Shown piece by piece: positions 1 to 8,682 of a DNA stretch of 64,000 nucleotides. This DNA comes from Streptococcaceae bacterium (GTDB taxonomy: Bacteria; Bacillota; Bacilli; Lactobacillales; Streptococcaceae): positions 310,001 to 374,000 of the forward strand of contig CABIZZ010000001.1 of assembly GCA_902363395.1 (NCBI GenBank), given 5' to 3'. The notes beneath the pieces are model-generated. The model searched no databases. It saw only the letters and a program-made list of their open reading frames with translations, and was not told where the DNA came from. The number at the start of each line of letters is the position of its first letter. The first letter of the stretch is position 1. The translations under genes and the position numbers were made by a program.

Positions 1-1145
1 AGGTCGATGAGGAATCCTTGGTCTTGCTGGATGAGTTGGGAGCTGGAACGGATCCTCAGGAAGGGGCTTCACTGGCAATCGCCATCCTAGAAGATCTCCG
101 CTTACGAGGGATCAAGACTATGGCAACCACCCACTATCCAGAACTCAAAGCCTATGGGATTGAGACTCTTGGTGTCCAAAATGCCAGCATGGAATTTGAT
201 ACGGACAGCCTGCGTCCGACCTATCGATTTATGCAGGGGGTACCAGGACGTTCCAATGCCTTTGAAATCGCGCGTCGTCTAGGCTTGTCAGAAGTGATTG
301 TTCGTCAAGCGCAGGGGTTGACCAATCAGGATCGAGATGTCAACCGCATCATTGAAAAGTTAGAAGCTCAGACCCTAGAAAGTCGCAAACGCCTCGAATC
401 CATCCGAGATGTCGAACAGGAAAATCTGAAATTCAACCGCGTCCTCAAGAAATTGTACAATGAGTTGACCCGAGAGCGGGAGACAGAGCTCAACAAGGCG
501 CGTAAAGAAGCGCAAGAAATTGTGGATTTAGCTCTAGCAGAGAGCGATCAGATCTTACAAGGTCTCCATGCCAAATCGCAACTCAAGCCCCATGAAATTA
601 TTGAGGCCAAGTCTCAGTTGAAGAAATTGGCTCCAGAAACGGTCGACCTATCGAAAAACAAGGTCTTGAAACAGGCTAAGAAATCCCGTGCTCCAAAAGT
701 CGGAGATGAGATCTTGGTCATCAGCTATGGGCAGCGGGGGAGCCTTACCAAGCAACTCAAGGATGGTCGCTGGGAAGCCCAAGTGGGTCTAATCAAGATG
801 ACCTTGGAAGAAAAAGAATTTAATCTCCTGAAAGCTGAAAAGGATGCTTCTCAACCGAAAAAACGCCAGGTCCACGTAGTCAAACGTTCCAACGCCAATG
901 GGCCTCGGGCCCGCTTGGACCTTCGTGGCAAACGGTATGAGGAAGCCATGGAAGAATTGGACAGCTTTATCGACCAAGCCCTTCTCAATAATATGGCCCA
1001 AGTCGATATCATCCACGGTATCGGAACTGGGGTCATCCGGGAAGGAGTTACCAAGTACCTCCGTCGCAATAAGCATGTCAAAAGCTTCGAGTACGCCCCT
1101 CAAAATGCAGGAGGAAGCGGAGCGACAATTGTGACCTTTAAATAA
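1..1145 (+). CDS. mutS2: MutS2 family DNA-binding ATPase/endonuclease, C-terminal part (5' end outside window)
   Basis: The open frame runs in from the left edge (first full codon at 3), so only the last ~380 residues are present. Visible are the Walker B stretch [13 protein letters not shown], the following helix with the [10 protein letters not shown] signature of the MutS ATPase, a long charged coiled coil (about residues 110-200 of the fragment) and a C-terminal Smr domain with LDLRG and HGIGTG motifs. MutS2 lacks the mismatch-recognition domain. In the family it acts on branched DNA or collided ribosomes, and the Smr domain is the nuclease part. A terminator follows directly. Identification is firm; only the start is missing. 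Confidence 0.95.
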   Translation, partial: VDEESLVLLDELGAGTDPQEGASLAIAILEDLRLRGIKTMATTHYPELKAYGIETLGVQNASMEFDTDSLRPTYRFMQGVPGRSNAFEIARRLGLSEVIVRQAQGLTNQDRDVNRIIEKLEAQTLESRKRLESIRDVEQENLKFNRVLKKLYNELTRERETELNKARKEAQEIVDLALAESDQILQGLHAKSQLKPHEIIEAKSQLKKLAPETVDLSKNKVLKQAKKSRAPKVGDEILVISYGQRGSLTKQLKDGRWEAQVGLIKMTLEEKEFNLLKAEKDASQPKKRQVHVVKRSNANGPRARLDLRGKRYEEAMEELDSFIDQALLNNMAQVDIIHGIGTGVIREGVTKYLRRNKHVKSFEYAPQNAGGSGATIVTFK

Positions 1146-1158
1146 GCAAAGAGTCAGT

Positions 1159-1184
1159 CGTGCCTTTTAATCAGGCACGCTTTT
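1159..1184 (+). terminator. Intrinsic terminator after mutS2
   Basis: A 7-bp stem CGTGCCT/AGGCACG with an 8-base loop is followed by CTTTTT. It sits 13 bases after the mutS2 stop, and its T-run runs into the extended -10 of the next gene. Confidence 0.85.
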
Positions 1185-1193
1185 TGCTATAAT
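1185..1193 (+). promoter_or_regulatory. Extended -10 promoter of the dipeptidase gene
   Basis: TGCTATAAT is a perfect extended -10 (TGn plus TATAAT at 1188-1193), 33 bases before the ATG. No convincing -35 is seen because the terminator stem occupies that position. Confidence 0.7.
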
Positions 1194-1225
1194 ACAGTCA
1201 GTTTAAACGGAAAGAAGGAAAGTAT

Positions 1226-2644
1226 ATGACCCCTAATCGTTCGTCTGATTCTTGTACCACTATACTCGTCGGAAAAGATGCCAGTTATGATGGTTCAACC
1301 ATTGTAGCTCGCACGGAAGACTCTCAAAACGGAGTGTTTACTCCAAAGAAATTTATCGTTGTTCAGCCAGAGGATCAACCCCGTCATTATCGCTCAGTTC
1401 TATCTTCTTTTGAGATAGACCTGCCAGATAACCCTGTTCGTTACACAGCTGTTCCAGATGCTATTCCTAAGGATGGTATCTGGGGAGAAGCAGGGATCAA
1501 TCGTTACAATGTGGCCATGAGTGAGACAGAGACCATTACGACCAATAGCCGGGTCTTGGGTGCGGATCCTCTGGTGGAAAGTGGCATTGGGGAGGAAGAC
1601 ATGCTGACCTTGGTTCTTCCTTATGTCCAGACTGCCCGAGAAGGAGTGCTTCGCTTGGGGAAACTCTTAGAGGAATACGGAACCTATGAGTCTAATGGAG
1701 TGGCTATCAGCGATGTTAATGAAATCTGGTGGTTGGAAACTATCGGAGGTCATCACTGGATGGCCCGCCGTGTGCCAGACGATGCCTATGTGACCAATCC
1801 GAATCAATTGGGAAGTGATCGCTTTGAGTTTGATCGCCCAGAAGAGTTTTTATGTGATCCAGACTTGAAAGATTTTGTGGAACGCCATCACCTGGCCTTG
1901 GATTTTGACGGTTCGTCCTTTAACCCTCGTTATGCTTTTGGGAGCCAACGAGACAAGGACCGCCATTACAACACGCCACGGGCTTGGGACATTCAACGGT
2001 TCCTCAACCCAGAAGTGGAGCAAGATCCTCGTTCCTTCTTCCTTCCTTGGTGTCAAAAACCTTACCGCAAGATTACGATTGAAGATGTCAAATATGTCCT
2101 TAGCAGCCACTACCAGGATTCAGTCTATGATCCTTATGGTTCAGAAGGAGATAGTCATAGCCGTCGGACCTTCCGTACCATTGGCATTAACCGGACCAGC
2201 CAGACGGCTATTCTTCAATTAAGGCCAAATCGTCCTCAAGAGACAACTGGGATTCAATGGCTTTGCTATGGGTCTATGCCCTTCAATACGGCGGTTCCAT
2301 TCTTTACCCAGGTCGATACGACACCGGATTATTTTGCCAACACGACAGAAAAGGTGACAACGGATTCCTTCTATTGGACCAATCGGATCATTGCTGGTCT
2401 GGCAGATGCCCACTATAGTCATCATGTTGGAGGTTTAGAAGATTACCAAGAAAGCACTATGGCCCTTGGCCATGCCCGGATTGGACGAGTGGATCAAGCC
2501 TTGGCAGCAGGACAAACTGTTGACTTCGAAAGAGAAAACCAGGAAATGAGTGATCAGATTCAAGAAGCGACGGATCGCTTATTGGACAAGATCTTGTTGG
2601 ATGCTAGCAACTTGATGACCAACCATTTCTCTTTGAGTGACTAG
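1226..2644 (+). CDS. C69-family dipeptidase (PepD-type)
   Basis: This 472-residue protein is of the peptidase C69 (formerly U34) family, cytosolic dipeptidases of the Ntn-hydrolase fold. The N-terminus has [15 protein letters not shown]. The Cys at residue 10 is the expected catalytic nucleophile exposed after removal of the short leader, and the following [11 protein letters not shown] segment is typical of the family. The start at 1226 is preceded by AGAAGGAAAG. The gene is monocistronic, with a terminator before it and a separate promoter for the riboswitch transcript after it. Likely role: peptide utilisation. The family call is firm; substrate range cannot be read from sequence. Confidence 0.9.
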   Translation: MTPNRSSDSCTTILVGKDASYDGSTIVARTEDSQNGVFTPKKFIVVQPEDQPRHYRSVLSSFEIDLPDNPVRYTAVPDAIPKDGIWGEAGINRYNVAMSETETITTNSRVLGADPLVESGIGEEDMLTLVLPYVQTAREGVLRLGKLLEEYGTYESNGVAISDVNEIWWLETIGGHHWMARRVPDDAYVTNPNQLGSDRFEFDRPEEFLCDPDLKDFVERHHLALDFDGSSFNPRYAFGSQRDKDRHYNTPRAWDIQRFLNPEVEQDPRSFFLPWCQKPYRKITIEDVKYVLSSHYQDSVYDPYGSEGDSHSRRTFRTIGINRTSQTAILQLRPNRPQETTGIQWLCYGSMPFNTAVPFFTQVDTTPDYFANTTEKVTTDSFYWTNRIIAGLADAHYSHHVGGLEDYQESTMALGHARIGRVDQALAAGQTVDFERENQEMSDQIQEATDRLLDKILLDASNLMTNHFSLSD

Positions 2645-2686
2645 TTGGGCTAAGTTGTGCTATTTTCATGATAGTTTCTGAAAATA

Positions 2687-2715
2687 TTGACCTTCTTTTC
2701 AAATTATGCTAAAAT
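2687..2715 (+). promoter_or_regulatory. Promoter of the glycine riboswitch transcript
   Basis: TTGACC (2687-2692), a 17-base spacer and TAAAAT (2710-2715) with an upstream TGC make a strong sigma-A promoter about 75 bases before the aptamer core. Confidence 0.8.
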
Positions 2716-2789
2716 AGAACAAATTAAACATCATACCGGATGAAGTTTTTCAGAAGTAGGGCCTTCCTATGACTGTGAAATGGACGGAA

Positions 2790-2865
2790 CTCTGGAGAGA
2801 CCGTAAAGGCACCGAAGGGGCAAGGTAGAGCATTCTACTCAAACTCTCAGGTAAAAGGACAGAGC
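2790..2865 (+). promoter_or_regulatory. Glycine riboswitch aptamer
   Basis: The conserved glycine aptamer core is visible: CTCTGGAGAGACC, then GGCACCGAAGGGGCAAG, then AAACTCTCAGGTAAAAGGAC and closing CAGAG. The outer CTCTG/CAGAG stem closes at 2790/2864. Only one full aptamer is clear; the ~55 bases before it may hold a degenerate partner stem. It lies directly upstream of an alanine/glycine symporter gene, the usual target in this family, and is followed by a terminator hairpin that can serve as expression platform. Confidence 0.9.
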
Positions 2866-2903
2866 AAAAGATAGAAGCCTTTTTGGTTTTTATTTGGAGC
2901 ACC

Positions 2904-2936
2904 AGAGTACATGTTTAACATGTACTCTTTCTTTTT
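2904..2936 (+). terminator. Terminator hairpin of the riboswitch expression platform
   Basis: AGAGTACATG and CATGTACTCT form a near-perfect hairpin followed by TTTCTTTTTCTCTTT. It lies 39 bases after the aptamer and 80 bases before the symporter ATG, so it would end transcription unless relieved by the riboswitch. Confidence 0.75.
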
Positions 2937-3015
2937 CTCTTTGGATGATGTGTAGGAAGTGGATGGCTATCCCTTTCTAAAGCTAGACAAATGATAAAAG
3001 GAGAAATAGATAAGG

Positions 3016-4356
3016 ATGACAAATTGGCTGGCATTTTTTAAACAAGTAGATAATGTGGTCTGGGGGGCTCCCCTTTTGATCCTCTTGGTGGGGACTGGGA
3101 TTTATCTGAGCTTCCGCTTGGGCTTGCTTCAAGTTTTTCGTTTACCCCAAGCCTTTCGGCTCATTTTTACAGAAGATCAAGGAGAAGGGGATATCTCTAG
3201 CTTTGGAGCCTTGGCAACAGCCTTGGCGGCGACAGTTGGGACAGGAAATATTGTCGGAGTAGCGACAGCTATTCAGACAGGAGGTCCGGGTGCCCTCTTT
3301 TGGATGTGGATGGCGGCCTTCTTTGGGATGGCGACCAAGTATGCAGAAGGTTTGTTGGCTATTCGCTACCGGACCAAGGATGACAATGGTCATATTTCAG
3401 GAGGACCCATGTACTATATCCTTCATGGGATGGGAGAGAAGTGGCGTCCCCTTGCCATCTTCTTTGCCCTGGCAGGTGTCTTAGTGGCTCTCTTTGGGAT
3501 TGGAACCATGACCCAGGTGAATGCTATTACGGGAGCTTTGAAGACTAGTTTTCAACTTTCCCCTCAAGTCGCTAGTCTGGTCATTGCAGGAATCGTTTCG
3601 GCTGTCATATTTGGGGGAATTCATTGGATTTCCAAGGTTTCCGAAAAGGTGGTTCCTTTTATGGCTGCAGCCTATATCTTCGCGACAGTTTACATTATTG
3701 TCTTGAATATGGACCAAGTGCCGACCGTTCTATCTCAAGTTTTCCAAGGTGCTTTTACAGGAACCGCGGCTATCGGTGGTTTTTCTGGAGCCTTGGTGAA
3801 AGAGGCGATTCAAAAAGGGGTGGCGCGTGGAGTGTTCTCCAATGAGTCAGGACTGGGATCGGCGCCGATTGCAGCAGCTGCAGCGAAGACGGAAGAGCCA
3901 GTGGAGCAAGGTTTGATTTCTATGACCGGGACCTTCATCGATACCATTATTATTTGTAGCCTAACTGGTCTAGCTATTTTAGTATCTGGCCAGTGGACAA
4001 CAGTGGGGCAAGTTGGGAGTGATTTGACCCAACAGGTCTTTATCTCGACCTTTGGCCACATCGGTGGGATCATTCTGACCCTTTGTTTGGTCTTGTTTGC
4101 GACGACGACCATTTTGGGTTGGTCTTATTATGGTGAACGCTGTGTCGAATTTTTGGCGGGTGTCAAACTCATTCCCTATTACCGTCTTCTGTTTATCCTG
4201 ATGGTGGGGGTAGGAGGCTTTCTTCAGTTGGAGTTGGTCTGGATCATTGCTGACATTGTGAATGGACTGATGGCCTTGCCGAATCTCATCGCCTTGTTAG
4301 CCTTATCGCCTATTGTTATAAAGGAAAGCAAACGATATTTTAAGAAAAAGAAATAG
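3016..4356 (+). CDS. Alanine/glycine:cation symporter (AGCS family)
   Basis: This 446-residue polytopic membrane protein carries family signatures such as GTGNIVGVATAI in the first third and the GVARGVFSNESGLGSAPIAAAAAKT stretch in the middle (about residues 268-292). The AGCS family imports alanine or glycine with sodium or protons. The start ATG follows AAGG, with GGAG slightly further upstream. It is controlled by the glycine riboswitch in its leader, which fits glycine uptake or excess-glycine handling. A terminator follows at 4357. The family is firm; whether glycine or alanine is the main substrate is inferred from the riboswitch. Confidence 0.93.
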   Translation: MTNWLAFFKQVDNVVWGAPLLILLVGTGIYLSFRLGLLQVFRLPQAFRLIFTEDQGEGDISSFGALATALAATVGTGNIVGVATAIQTGGPGALFWMWMAAFFGMATKYAEGLLAIRYRTKDDNGHISGGPMYYILHGMGEKWRPLAIFFALAGVLVALFGIGTMTQVNAITGALKTSFQLSPQVASLVIAGIVSAVIFGGIHWISKVSEKVVPFMAAAYIFATVYIIVLNMDQVPTVLSQVFQGAFTGTAAIGGFSGALVKEAIQKGVARGVFSNESGLGSAPIAAAAAKTEEPVEQGLISMTGTFIDTIIICSLTGLAILVSGQWTTVGQVGSDLTQQVFISTFGHIGGIILTLCLVLFATTTILGWSYYGERCVEFLAGVKLIPYYRLLFILMVGVGGFLQLELVWIIADIVNGLMALPNLIALLALSPIVIKESKRYFKKKK

Positions 4357-4384
4357 ACCAGATCCTGTGATCTGGTCTTTCTGT
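4357..4384. terminator. Bidirectional terminator between convergent transporter genes
   Basis: ACCAGATC/GATCTGGT with loop CTGT is followed by CTTTCTGTCTT on the plus strand. On the minus strand it closes the sstT transcript. Confidence 0.8.
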
Positions 4385-4385
4385 C

Positions 4386-5603
4386 TTAATAGCGTTTTTC
4401 TTTGGGCCAATCTTTCATTTCAGAAATGGCTGTAAAGAGGACGTCTGTTGATGAGTTAAGGGCTGTTTCACAAGAATCTTGGATGACGCCAATAATGAAG
4501 CCTACACTAACCACTTGCATAGCGATATCATTGTCGATACCAAAGAGGCTACAGGCGACAGGAATCAAGAGGAGGGAACCACCAGCTACTCCAGAAGCCC
4601 CACAGGCTGAAACAGCTGCAACGATACTGAGGACCAGGGCAGTCCCAAAATCGACCTGAATACCTAAGGTGTTGACAGCAGCTAGGGTCAAGGTATTAAT
4701 GGTAACGGCAGCTCCGGCCATATTAATAGTAGATCCCAGAGGGATAGAGACCGAGTAAGTATCAGGGTTGAGACCTAGTTCCTTACAGAGCTTCATATTG
4801 ACAGGGATGTTAGCAGCAGAGCTTCTAGTAAAGAAGGCAGTCAGTCCACTGACTCGTAGACATTTGAAGACGAGCGGATAAGGATTTTTGCGAATCATGA
4901 TGTAGACAAAAATCGGGTTGATGACTAGAGCGACGAAGAACATGGTGCCAACCAAGAGAAGTAAGAGGAGGCCATAGCTCTTAAGTCCATCAAATCCTTG
5001 TCCTGCAATCGTTGTATAGACCAAGCCAAGAATCCCAAATGGCGCAAGGTTAATGATCCATTCGACAATCTTGGAAGTGATATCTGCCAGGGTTTGAAGG
5101 AGGTCCTTGCTGTGCTCACTCGCTTCTCTCATAGTAACACCAAAGACGACGGCCCAGGATAAAATCCCGATATAATTGGCTTGAATGAGGGCATTGAGGG
5201 GATTATCTACGATTTTTAAGAGAAGGTTGCTGATGACTTCCCCTAGTCCATCGGGAGAAGTTCCTTCAGCACTAGTTCCTGTTAAAGAAATGGTAATAGG
5301 AAAGAGATAGTTCACCAGGACCGCTACCAAGGCTGCCGCAAAAGTTCCCAGGAGGTAGAGGACAATGACTGATTTCATATTTGTTTGAGTTCCCTTTTGG
5401 TGTTGGGAGAGGGCGTTAGCGACAAGGGCGAAGACTAGAAGAGGAGCAATTGCCCGCAAACCTCCTACAAAGATTTCCCCTAATAGACCAATTGCAGATG
5501 CTTGAGGAAGCAGGAGAGCTAAAAGGGCTCCAACGAAGATTCCGATTGCAATCCGCTTCATCAGGTTGGTTTTGTTCCAAGTTTGAATGAGTCGTTTGAC
5601 CAT
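4386..5603 (-). CDS. sstT: Serine/threonine:sodium symporter SstT
   Basis: The protein is of the dicarboxylate/amino acid:cation symporter family, about 405 residues from the chosen start. It has eight or so hydrophobic segments and the family stretch around [21 protein letters not shown] and [17 protein letters not shown], typical of SstT. SstT imports serine and threonine with sodium. The frame stays open 60 bases further upstream, but AAAGGAGG lies 6 bases before the ATG at 5603, and the predicted promoter overlaps the longer frame, so 5603 is chosen. The gene is convergent with the AGCS symporter. Confidence 0.92.
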   Translation of the reverse strand: MVKRLIQTWNKTNLMKRIAIGIFVGALLALLLPQASAIGLLGEIFVGGLRAIAPLLVFALVANALSQHQKGTQTNMKSVIVLYLLGTFAAALVAVLVNYLFPITISLTGTSAEGTSPDGLGEVISNLLLKIVDNPLNALIQANYIGILSWAVVFGVTMREASEHSKDLLQTLADITSKIVEWIINLAPFGILGLVYTTIAGQGFDGLKSYGLLLLLLVGTMFFVALVINPIFVYIMIRKNPYPLVFKCLRVSGLTAFFTRSSAANIPVNMKLCKELGLNPDTYSVSIPLGSTINMAGAAVTINTLTLAAVNTLGIQVDFGTALVLSIVAAVSACGASGVAGGSLLLIPVACSLFGIDNDIAMQVVSVGFIIGVIQDSCETALNSSTDVLFTAISEMKDWPKEKRY

Positions 5604-5634
5604 AAGGACCTCCTTTATTGAAAGTTTACCGTCC

Positions 5635-5663
5635 ATTATACGATAGATAAGTTTGAAAATCAA
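5635..5663 (-). promoter_or_regulatory. sstT promoter
   Basis: Read on the minus strand: TTGATT (5663-5658), 17-base spacer, TATAAT (5640-5635). Its position supports the downstream start of sstT. Confidence 0.7.
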
Positions 5664-5705
5664 GGTGAGTATAGGATGAGGTTGCTGGTTCTAAAGGCTA
5701 AAATC

Positions 5706-5714
5706 TGATATAAT
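5706..5714 (+). promoter_or_regulatory. Extended -10 promoter of the MscS gene
   Basis: TGATATAAT, with TATAAT at 5709-5714, lies 27 to 39 bases before the possible starts of the channel gene. Confidence 0.6.
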
Positions 5715-5740
5715 CAAACCATTAGAAAAAGAGAAGGAGA

Positions 5741-6604
5741 GTGATAGAAGGTATGAAAAACATTTTTTCTCGCTATATCAGTCAGTTTGATTGGACCAAG
5801 ATGATGGATGAATTGGTTTCGAAATTGATTTCGCTAGCTATCTTATTCGTCTTATTTTTACTTGCAAAAAAACTAATCCATAGTTTGGTGAAACGCATCT
5901 TGAAGCCTTCTCTGAATTATGTAGGCCAAGACGAAGCGCGTAGGAATACTATTTTAAGGCTGGTAGAGAGTCTGTTGAATTACTGTCTCTATTTTATCCT
6001 GATCTACTGGATTCTTTCTATCTTGGGCTTGCCAGTCTCTAGTCTCTTAGCAGGTGCTGGAATTGCAGGGGTTGCCATTGGGTTAGGAGCACAGGGCTTC
6101 CTATCAGACTTGGTCAATGGGTTCTTTATTCTTCTGGAACGTCAGATAGACGTCGGGGATACCGTTCGTTTGACCAATGGTCCGATCACCATCGCTGGAA
6201 CCGTATCTAGTGTGGGCATTCGGACGACCCAGGTGCGAGATGCAGATGGGACTTTGCATTATGTACCCAATCGCAATATTATGGTTGTCAGCAATCTCTC
6301 TCGGGGGAACCAGCGCGTCCTCATCGATATGCCGATTTCTGCTCAGACAGATCTGGATAAGATTTATCAAATCTTCCAGCAAGTCAACGATGAACAAGCC
6401 CAGAAGCATCCAGAAATCTTAGATGGTCCAACGATTTTAGGGCCTCAAATCGAGAAAGGGACAGGCCGTTATTCCTTCCGCGTCGCCATGATGGTCCAGT
6501 CGGGAAGCCAAGTGGCCATCTACCATCTTTATTACAAACTCTATCATGATGCCCTCTTACAACATGGCATCGAGATTCCAACTACTTTCTCTGTCACACC
6601 TTAA
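5741..6604 (+). CDS. MscS-family mechanosensitive ion channel
   Basis: This is a small-conductance mechanosensitive channel family protein, about 283-287 residues. Three hydrophobic segments lie at roughly 25-45, 70-95 and 95-130. The third is the Gly/Ala-rich pore helix (LAGAGIAGVAIGLGAQGFLSD), followed by the cytoplasmic beta domain with QIDVGDTVRL. Such channels release solutes on hypo-osmotic shock. A GTG at 5741 and an ATG at 5753 are both possible starts; the SD-like AAGGAGAG is too close to the first and rather far from the second, so the start is uncertain. It is followed by a hairpin terminator. Confidence 0.88.
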   Translation: MIEGMKNIFSRYISQFDWTKMMDELVSKLISLAILFVLFLLAKKLIHSLVKRILKPSLNYVGQDEARRNTILRLVESLLNYCLYFILIYWILSILGLPVSSLLAGAGIAGVAIGLGAQGFLSDLVNGFFILLERQIDVGDTVRLTNGPITIAGTVSSVGIRTTQVRDADGTLHYVPNRNIMVVSNLSRGNQRVLIDMPISAQTDLDKIYQIFQQVNDEQAQKHPEILDGPTILGPQIEKGTGRYSFRVAMMVQSGSQVAIYHLYYKLYHDALLQHGIEIPTTFSVTP

Positions 6605-6629
6605 CAAAAAAAGACCTATTGGTCTTTCA
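6605..6629 (+). terminator. Terminator after the MscS gene
   Basis: AAGACC-TATT-GGTCTT hairpin directly after the stop codon. The same short hairpin recurs at 6926-6947 before the def stop. Confidence 0.6.
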
Positions 6630-6652
6630 GATTGAAGATAAAGTCTTCTGAA

Positions 6653-6836
6653 AAACTTTCCTTAGGTGAGTACGGACGTCAGCGAACTTCTTCAAAGTTC
6701 CATGACTAATTATTGAGCCCTTCGCTCTTTAATTTTTGGGCTCAGGCTAAAACAGTTCCCCAAACTGTTTTACTCTCAATAATTCCGAATGCCTGAAACA
6801 ATTATGTTTCAGGCATTTTCTCACGGCGGAAAGTTT
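6653..6836 (+). repeat. Structured intergenic repeat, copy 1 (184 bases)
   Basis: Terminal inverted repeats AAACTTTCC and GGAAAGTTT bound the element, with inner GGTGAG/CTCAC. Inside are a hairpin GTCAGCGAACTTC...AAGTTCCATGAC, a variable arm with stems GAGCCC/GGGCTC and AAACAGTT/AACTGTTT, and a third hairpin ATGCCTGAAACA...TGTTTCAGGCAT. A second copy lies at 26495-26630, where paired positions change together. It is either a structured RNA or a MITE-like element. No protein is encoded. Confidence 0.75.
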
Positions 6837-6925
6837 TTGATCTTCTTAAATAACTAAAAAATTAAAGTCATTTTTTTGGTAATCATCTAACTATTTTATG
6901 TAAAACAATAGTTTGTCTCCATTGT

Positions 6926-6947
6926 AAAAGACCTATTGGTCTTTTTT
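6926..6947. terminator. Hairpin between repeat 1 and def
   Basis: AAAAGACC-TATT-GGTCTTTT with T-rich flank on both strands, so it can terminate def (minus strand) and any plus-strand transcript. Confidence 0.6.
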
Positions 6948-6948
6948 C

Positions 6949-7563
6949 TTATTCTAAAATAAGCATGCCATCTTTGACAGCGAAAGGATCCTTCGGATTG
7001 ATCCGATCGTAGAACATAACGCCATTGATGTGATCGATTTCGTGCTGGACAACGATGGAGTTGTAACCTTTGAGTTTGATACGGTGCTTTTCTCCGGTCT
7101 TGTCATAGTAGTCTACCGTTACACGTGCGTGGCGAACTACATAACCAGGAACATTGCGGTCTACAGAGAGACACCCTTCTCCGTCTCCTAGAGCCGCATC
7201 TTGGACTGAGTGGGAGACAATTTTAGGATTGTACATGACTTCTTGGATGGAGTAGGCTTCTTTTGGAGGATTTCCTTCTTCGTCCTCTGGATTTGGGACG
7301 AGAACGGCAATGATGCGCTTAGAAATATCCAATTGAGGAGCCGCTAGACCAACTCCACCTCGAAGACCCAATTTTTCTGCCATGACAGGATCCTGCGAAT
7401 GGTGCAAGAACTGCATCATTTTTTCCCCTAGGATAATGTCTTGATCTGACAGTGGGAAAGTGACCTCTTCAGCAATAGCACGTAAAGTTGGGTGGCCTTC
7501 GCGGATAATATCATTCATATCAATTAGATGGGCAGCTTTTGTAATGGTTTCGATTGCAGACAT
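6949..7563 (-). CDS. def: Peptide deformylase
   Basis: This is peptide deformylase type 2 as found in Gram-positive cocci, 204 residues. All three catalytic motifs are present: GGVGLAAPQ (motif 1), EGCLSVD (motif 2, Cys is a metal ligand) and [12 protein letters not shown] (motif 3, HEXXH). It removes the formyl group from new N-terminal methionines. I choose ATG 7563 (MSAIETI), matching streptococcal Def proteins as I know them. An ATG at 7575 is only 3 bases from the AAAGGAG and is a possible alternative. It is a single gene with hairpins downstream. Confidence 0.95.
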   Translation of the reverse strand: MSAIETITKAAHLIDMNDIIREGHPTLRAIAEEVTFPLSDQDIILGEKMMQFLHHSQDPVMAEKLGLRGGVGLAAPQLDISKRIIAVLVPNPEDEEGNPPKEAYSIQEVMYNPKIVSHSVQDAALGDGEGCLSVDRNVPGYVVRHARVTVDYYDKTGEKHRIKLKGYNSIVVQHEIDHINGVMFYDRINPKDPFAVKDGMLILE

Positions 7564-7700
7564 GTTCTCATTCACTCCTTTTTTCTAGAAACCATCATAT
7601 CATAATTCCTTTTAGAATGAAAGTTTCCCAATTGATTGATGGGTGCTAATGAACTAGACGGACTGTAAACTAGAAAAGGGAAGAATCCTAGTCCGGTTCA

Positions 7701-7709
7701 TGGTATAAT
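7701..7709 (+). promoter_or_regulatory. Extended -10 promoter before the pseudouridine synthase
   Basis: TGGTATAAT ends 25 bases before the ATG at 7735; GAAGGAG lies between them. Confidence 0.7.
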
Positions 7710-7734
7710 GATTAGAAGAATGAAGGAGACAAGC

Positions 7735-8462
7735 ATGCGTCTAGATAAATATTTAGTGGACTGTGGAGTGGGAAGTCGGACAGAAGTCAAGCAAGTCCTC
7801 AAGCAAAAAAGATTCAGGTCAATGGAAAGGTGGAAACCTCTGCCAAGATTCATATTGATCCGGATAAAGATCAAGTGACCTATCTGGGAGAAAGTTTATT
7901 CCATGAAGAGTTTGTTTACTATCTGCTCAATAAACCCAAAGGTGTCATTTCAGCAACGGAAGATGACCGCCATCAAACAGTCTTAGATTTGCTAGATGAC
8001 ACGGCCAGACACAAGGAAGTCTTTCCTGTCGGACGGCTAGATATCGATACCCATGGCTTACTCCTCTTGACCAATAATGGTAAGTTGGCTCATGCCATGC
8101 TCTCGCCTAAGAAGCATGTGGACAAGGTCTACCGTGCCCAAGTAGCTGGTATCATGACACAGGAAGATATCGTCCGCTTCAAAGAAGGAATAGAATTGAA
8201 GGATTTCACCACCCTGCCAGCGGAGTTGGAAATATTGGAGGTCGATCAAGAAGCTAATAGTTGCTTGGTTCAGATCCGCATCGCTGAAGGCAAATTCCAC
8301 CAGGTCAAGCGCATGGTCGCAGCTTGTGGCAAGGAAGTCACCGACCTTGAGCGGATTTCCATGGGGCCATTGAGTCTAGATCCTGCTCTCAAATTGGGGG
8401 AGTGGCGTAGGCTCCAGCCTTCTGAATTGGCGTCTTTAGAGGTCTTTGGAATTCCATTATAA
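7735..8462 (+). pseudogene. rsuA: RsuA/RluB-family rRNA pseudouridine synthase, frameshifted in a poly-A run
   Basis: The natural start is ATG 7735 (MRLDKYLVDCGVGSRTEVKQ), with GAAGGAGA upstream and an extended -10 before that. The S4-like N-terminus runs in one frame up to a run of six A at 7805-7810. The rest (TSAKIHIDPDKDQ onward) is in the next frame. Seven A would restore one continuous ~242-residue protein. The catalytic motif GRLDIDTHGLLLLTN and the EGKFHQVKRM segment are intact. In the family the enzyme modifies small-subunit rRNA. The single-base change could be a real mutation, slippage-prone variation or a sequencing error. Confidence 0.88.
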
Positions 8463-8471
8463 ACAAACAGA

Positions 8472-8507
8472 AAGCTAGCATCCTGAGGAAACAGGGAGCT
8501 AGTTTTT
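8472..8507 (+). terminator. Terminator after the pseudouridine synthase
   Basis: AAGCTAGC/GCTAGTT outer stem with inner TCCTG/CAGGG, followed by a run of T. Confidence 0.75.
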
Positions 8508-8557
8508 TACTTGTGTCAAAAAAATGAATGTTACAGACAAAAAATATATAAAATTGC

Positions 8558-8586
8558 TTGTACTATCAAAGCAAATCAATTATAAT
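8558..8586 (+). promoter_or_regulatory. Promoter of the LPXTG adhesin gene
   Basis: TTGTAC (8558-8563), 17-base spacer, TATAAT (8581-8586). This leaves a leader of about 90 bases before the ATG at 8683. Confidence 0.6.
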
Positions 8587-8682
8587 GAGAAAAGATAGGT
8601 TTTTTAAAAATCTGTAATAGGTAATGGTCTTCATTCCTGACTGGACTTATCTAGTAAACGTAAAAAAGGAGAAAAATCGTTT

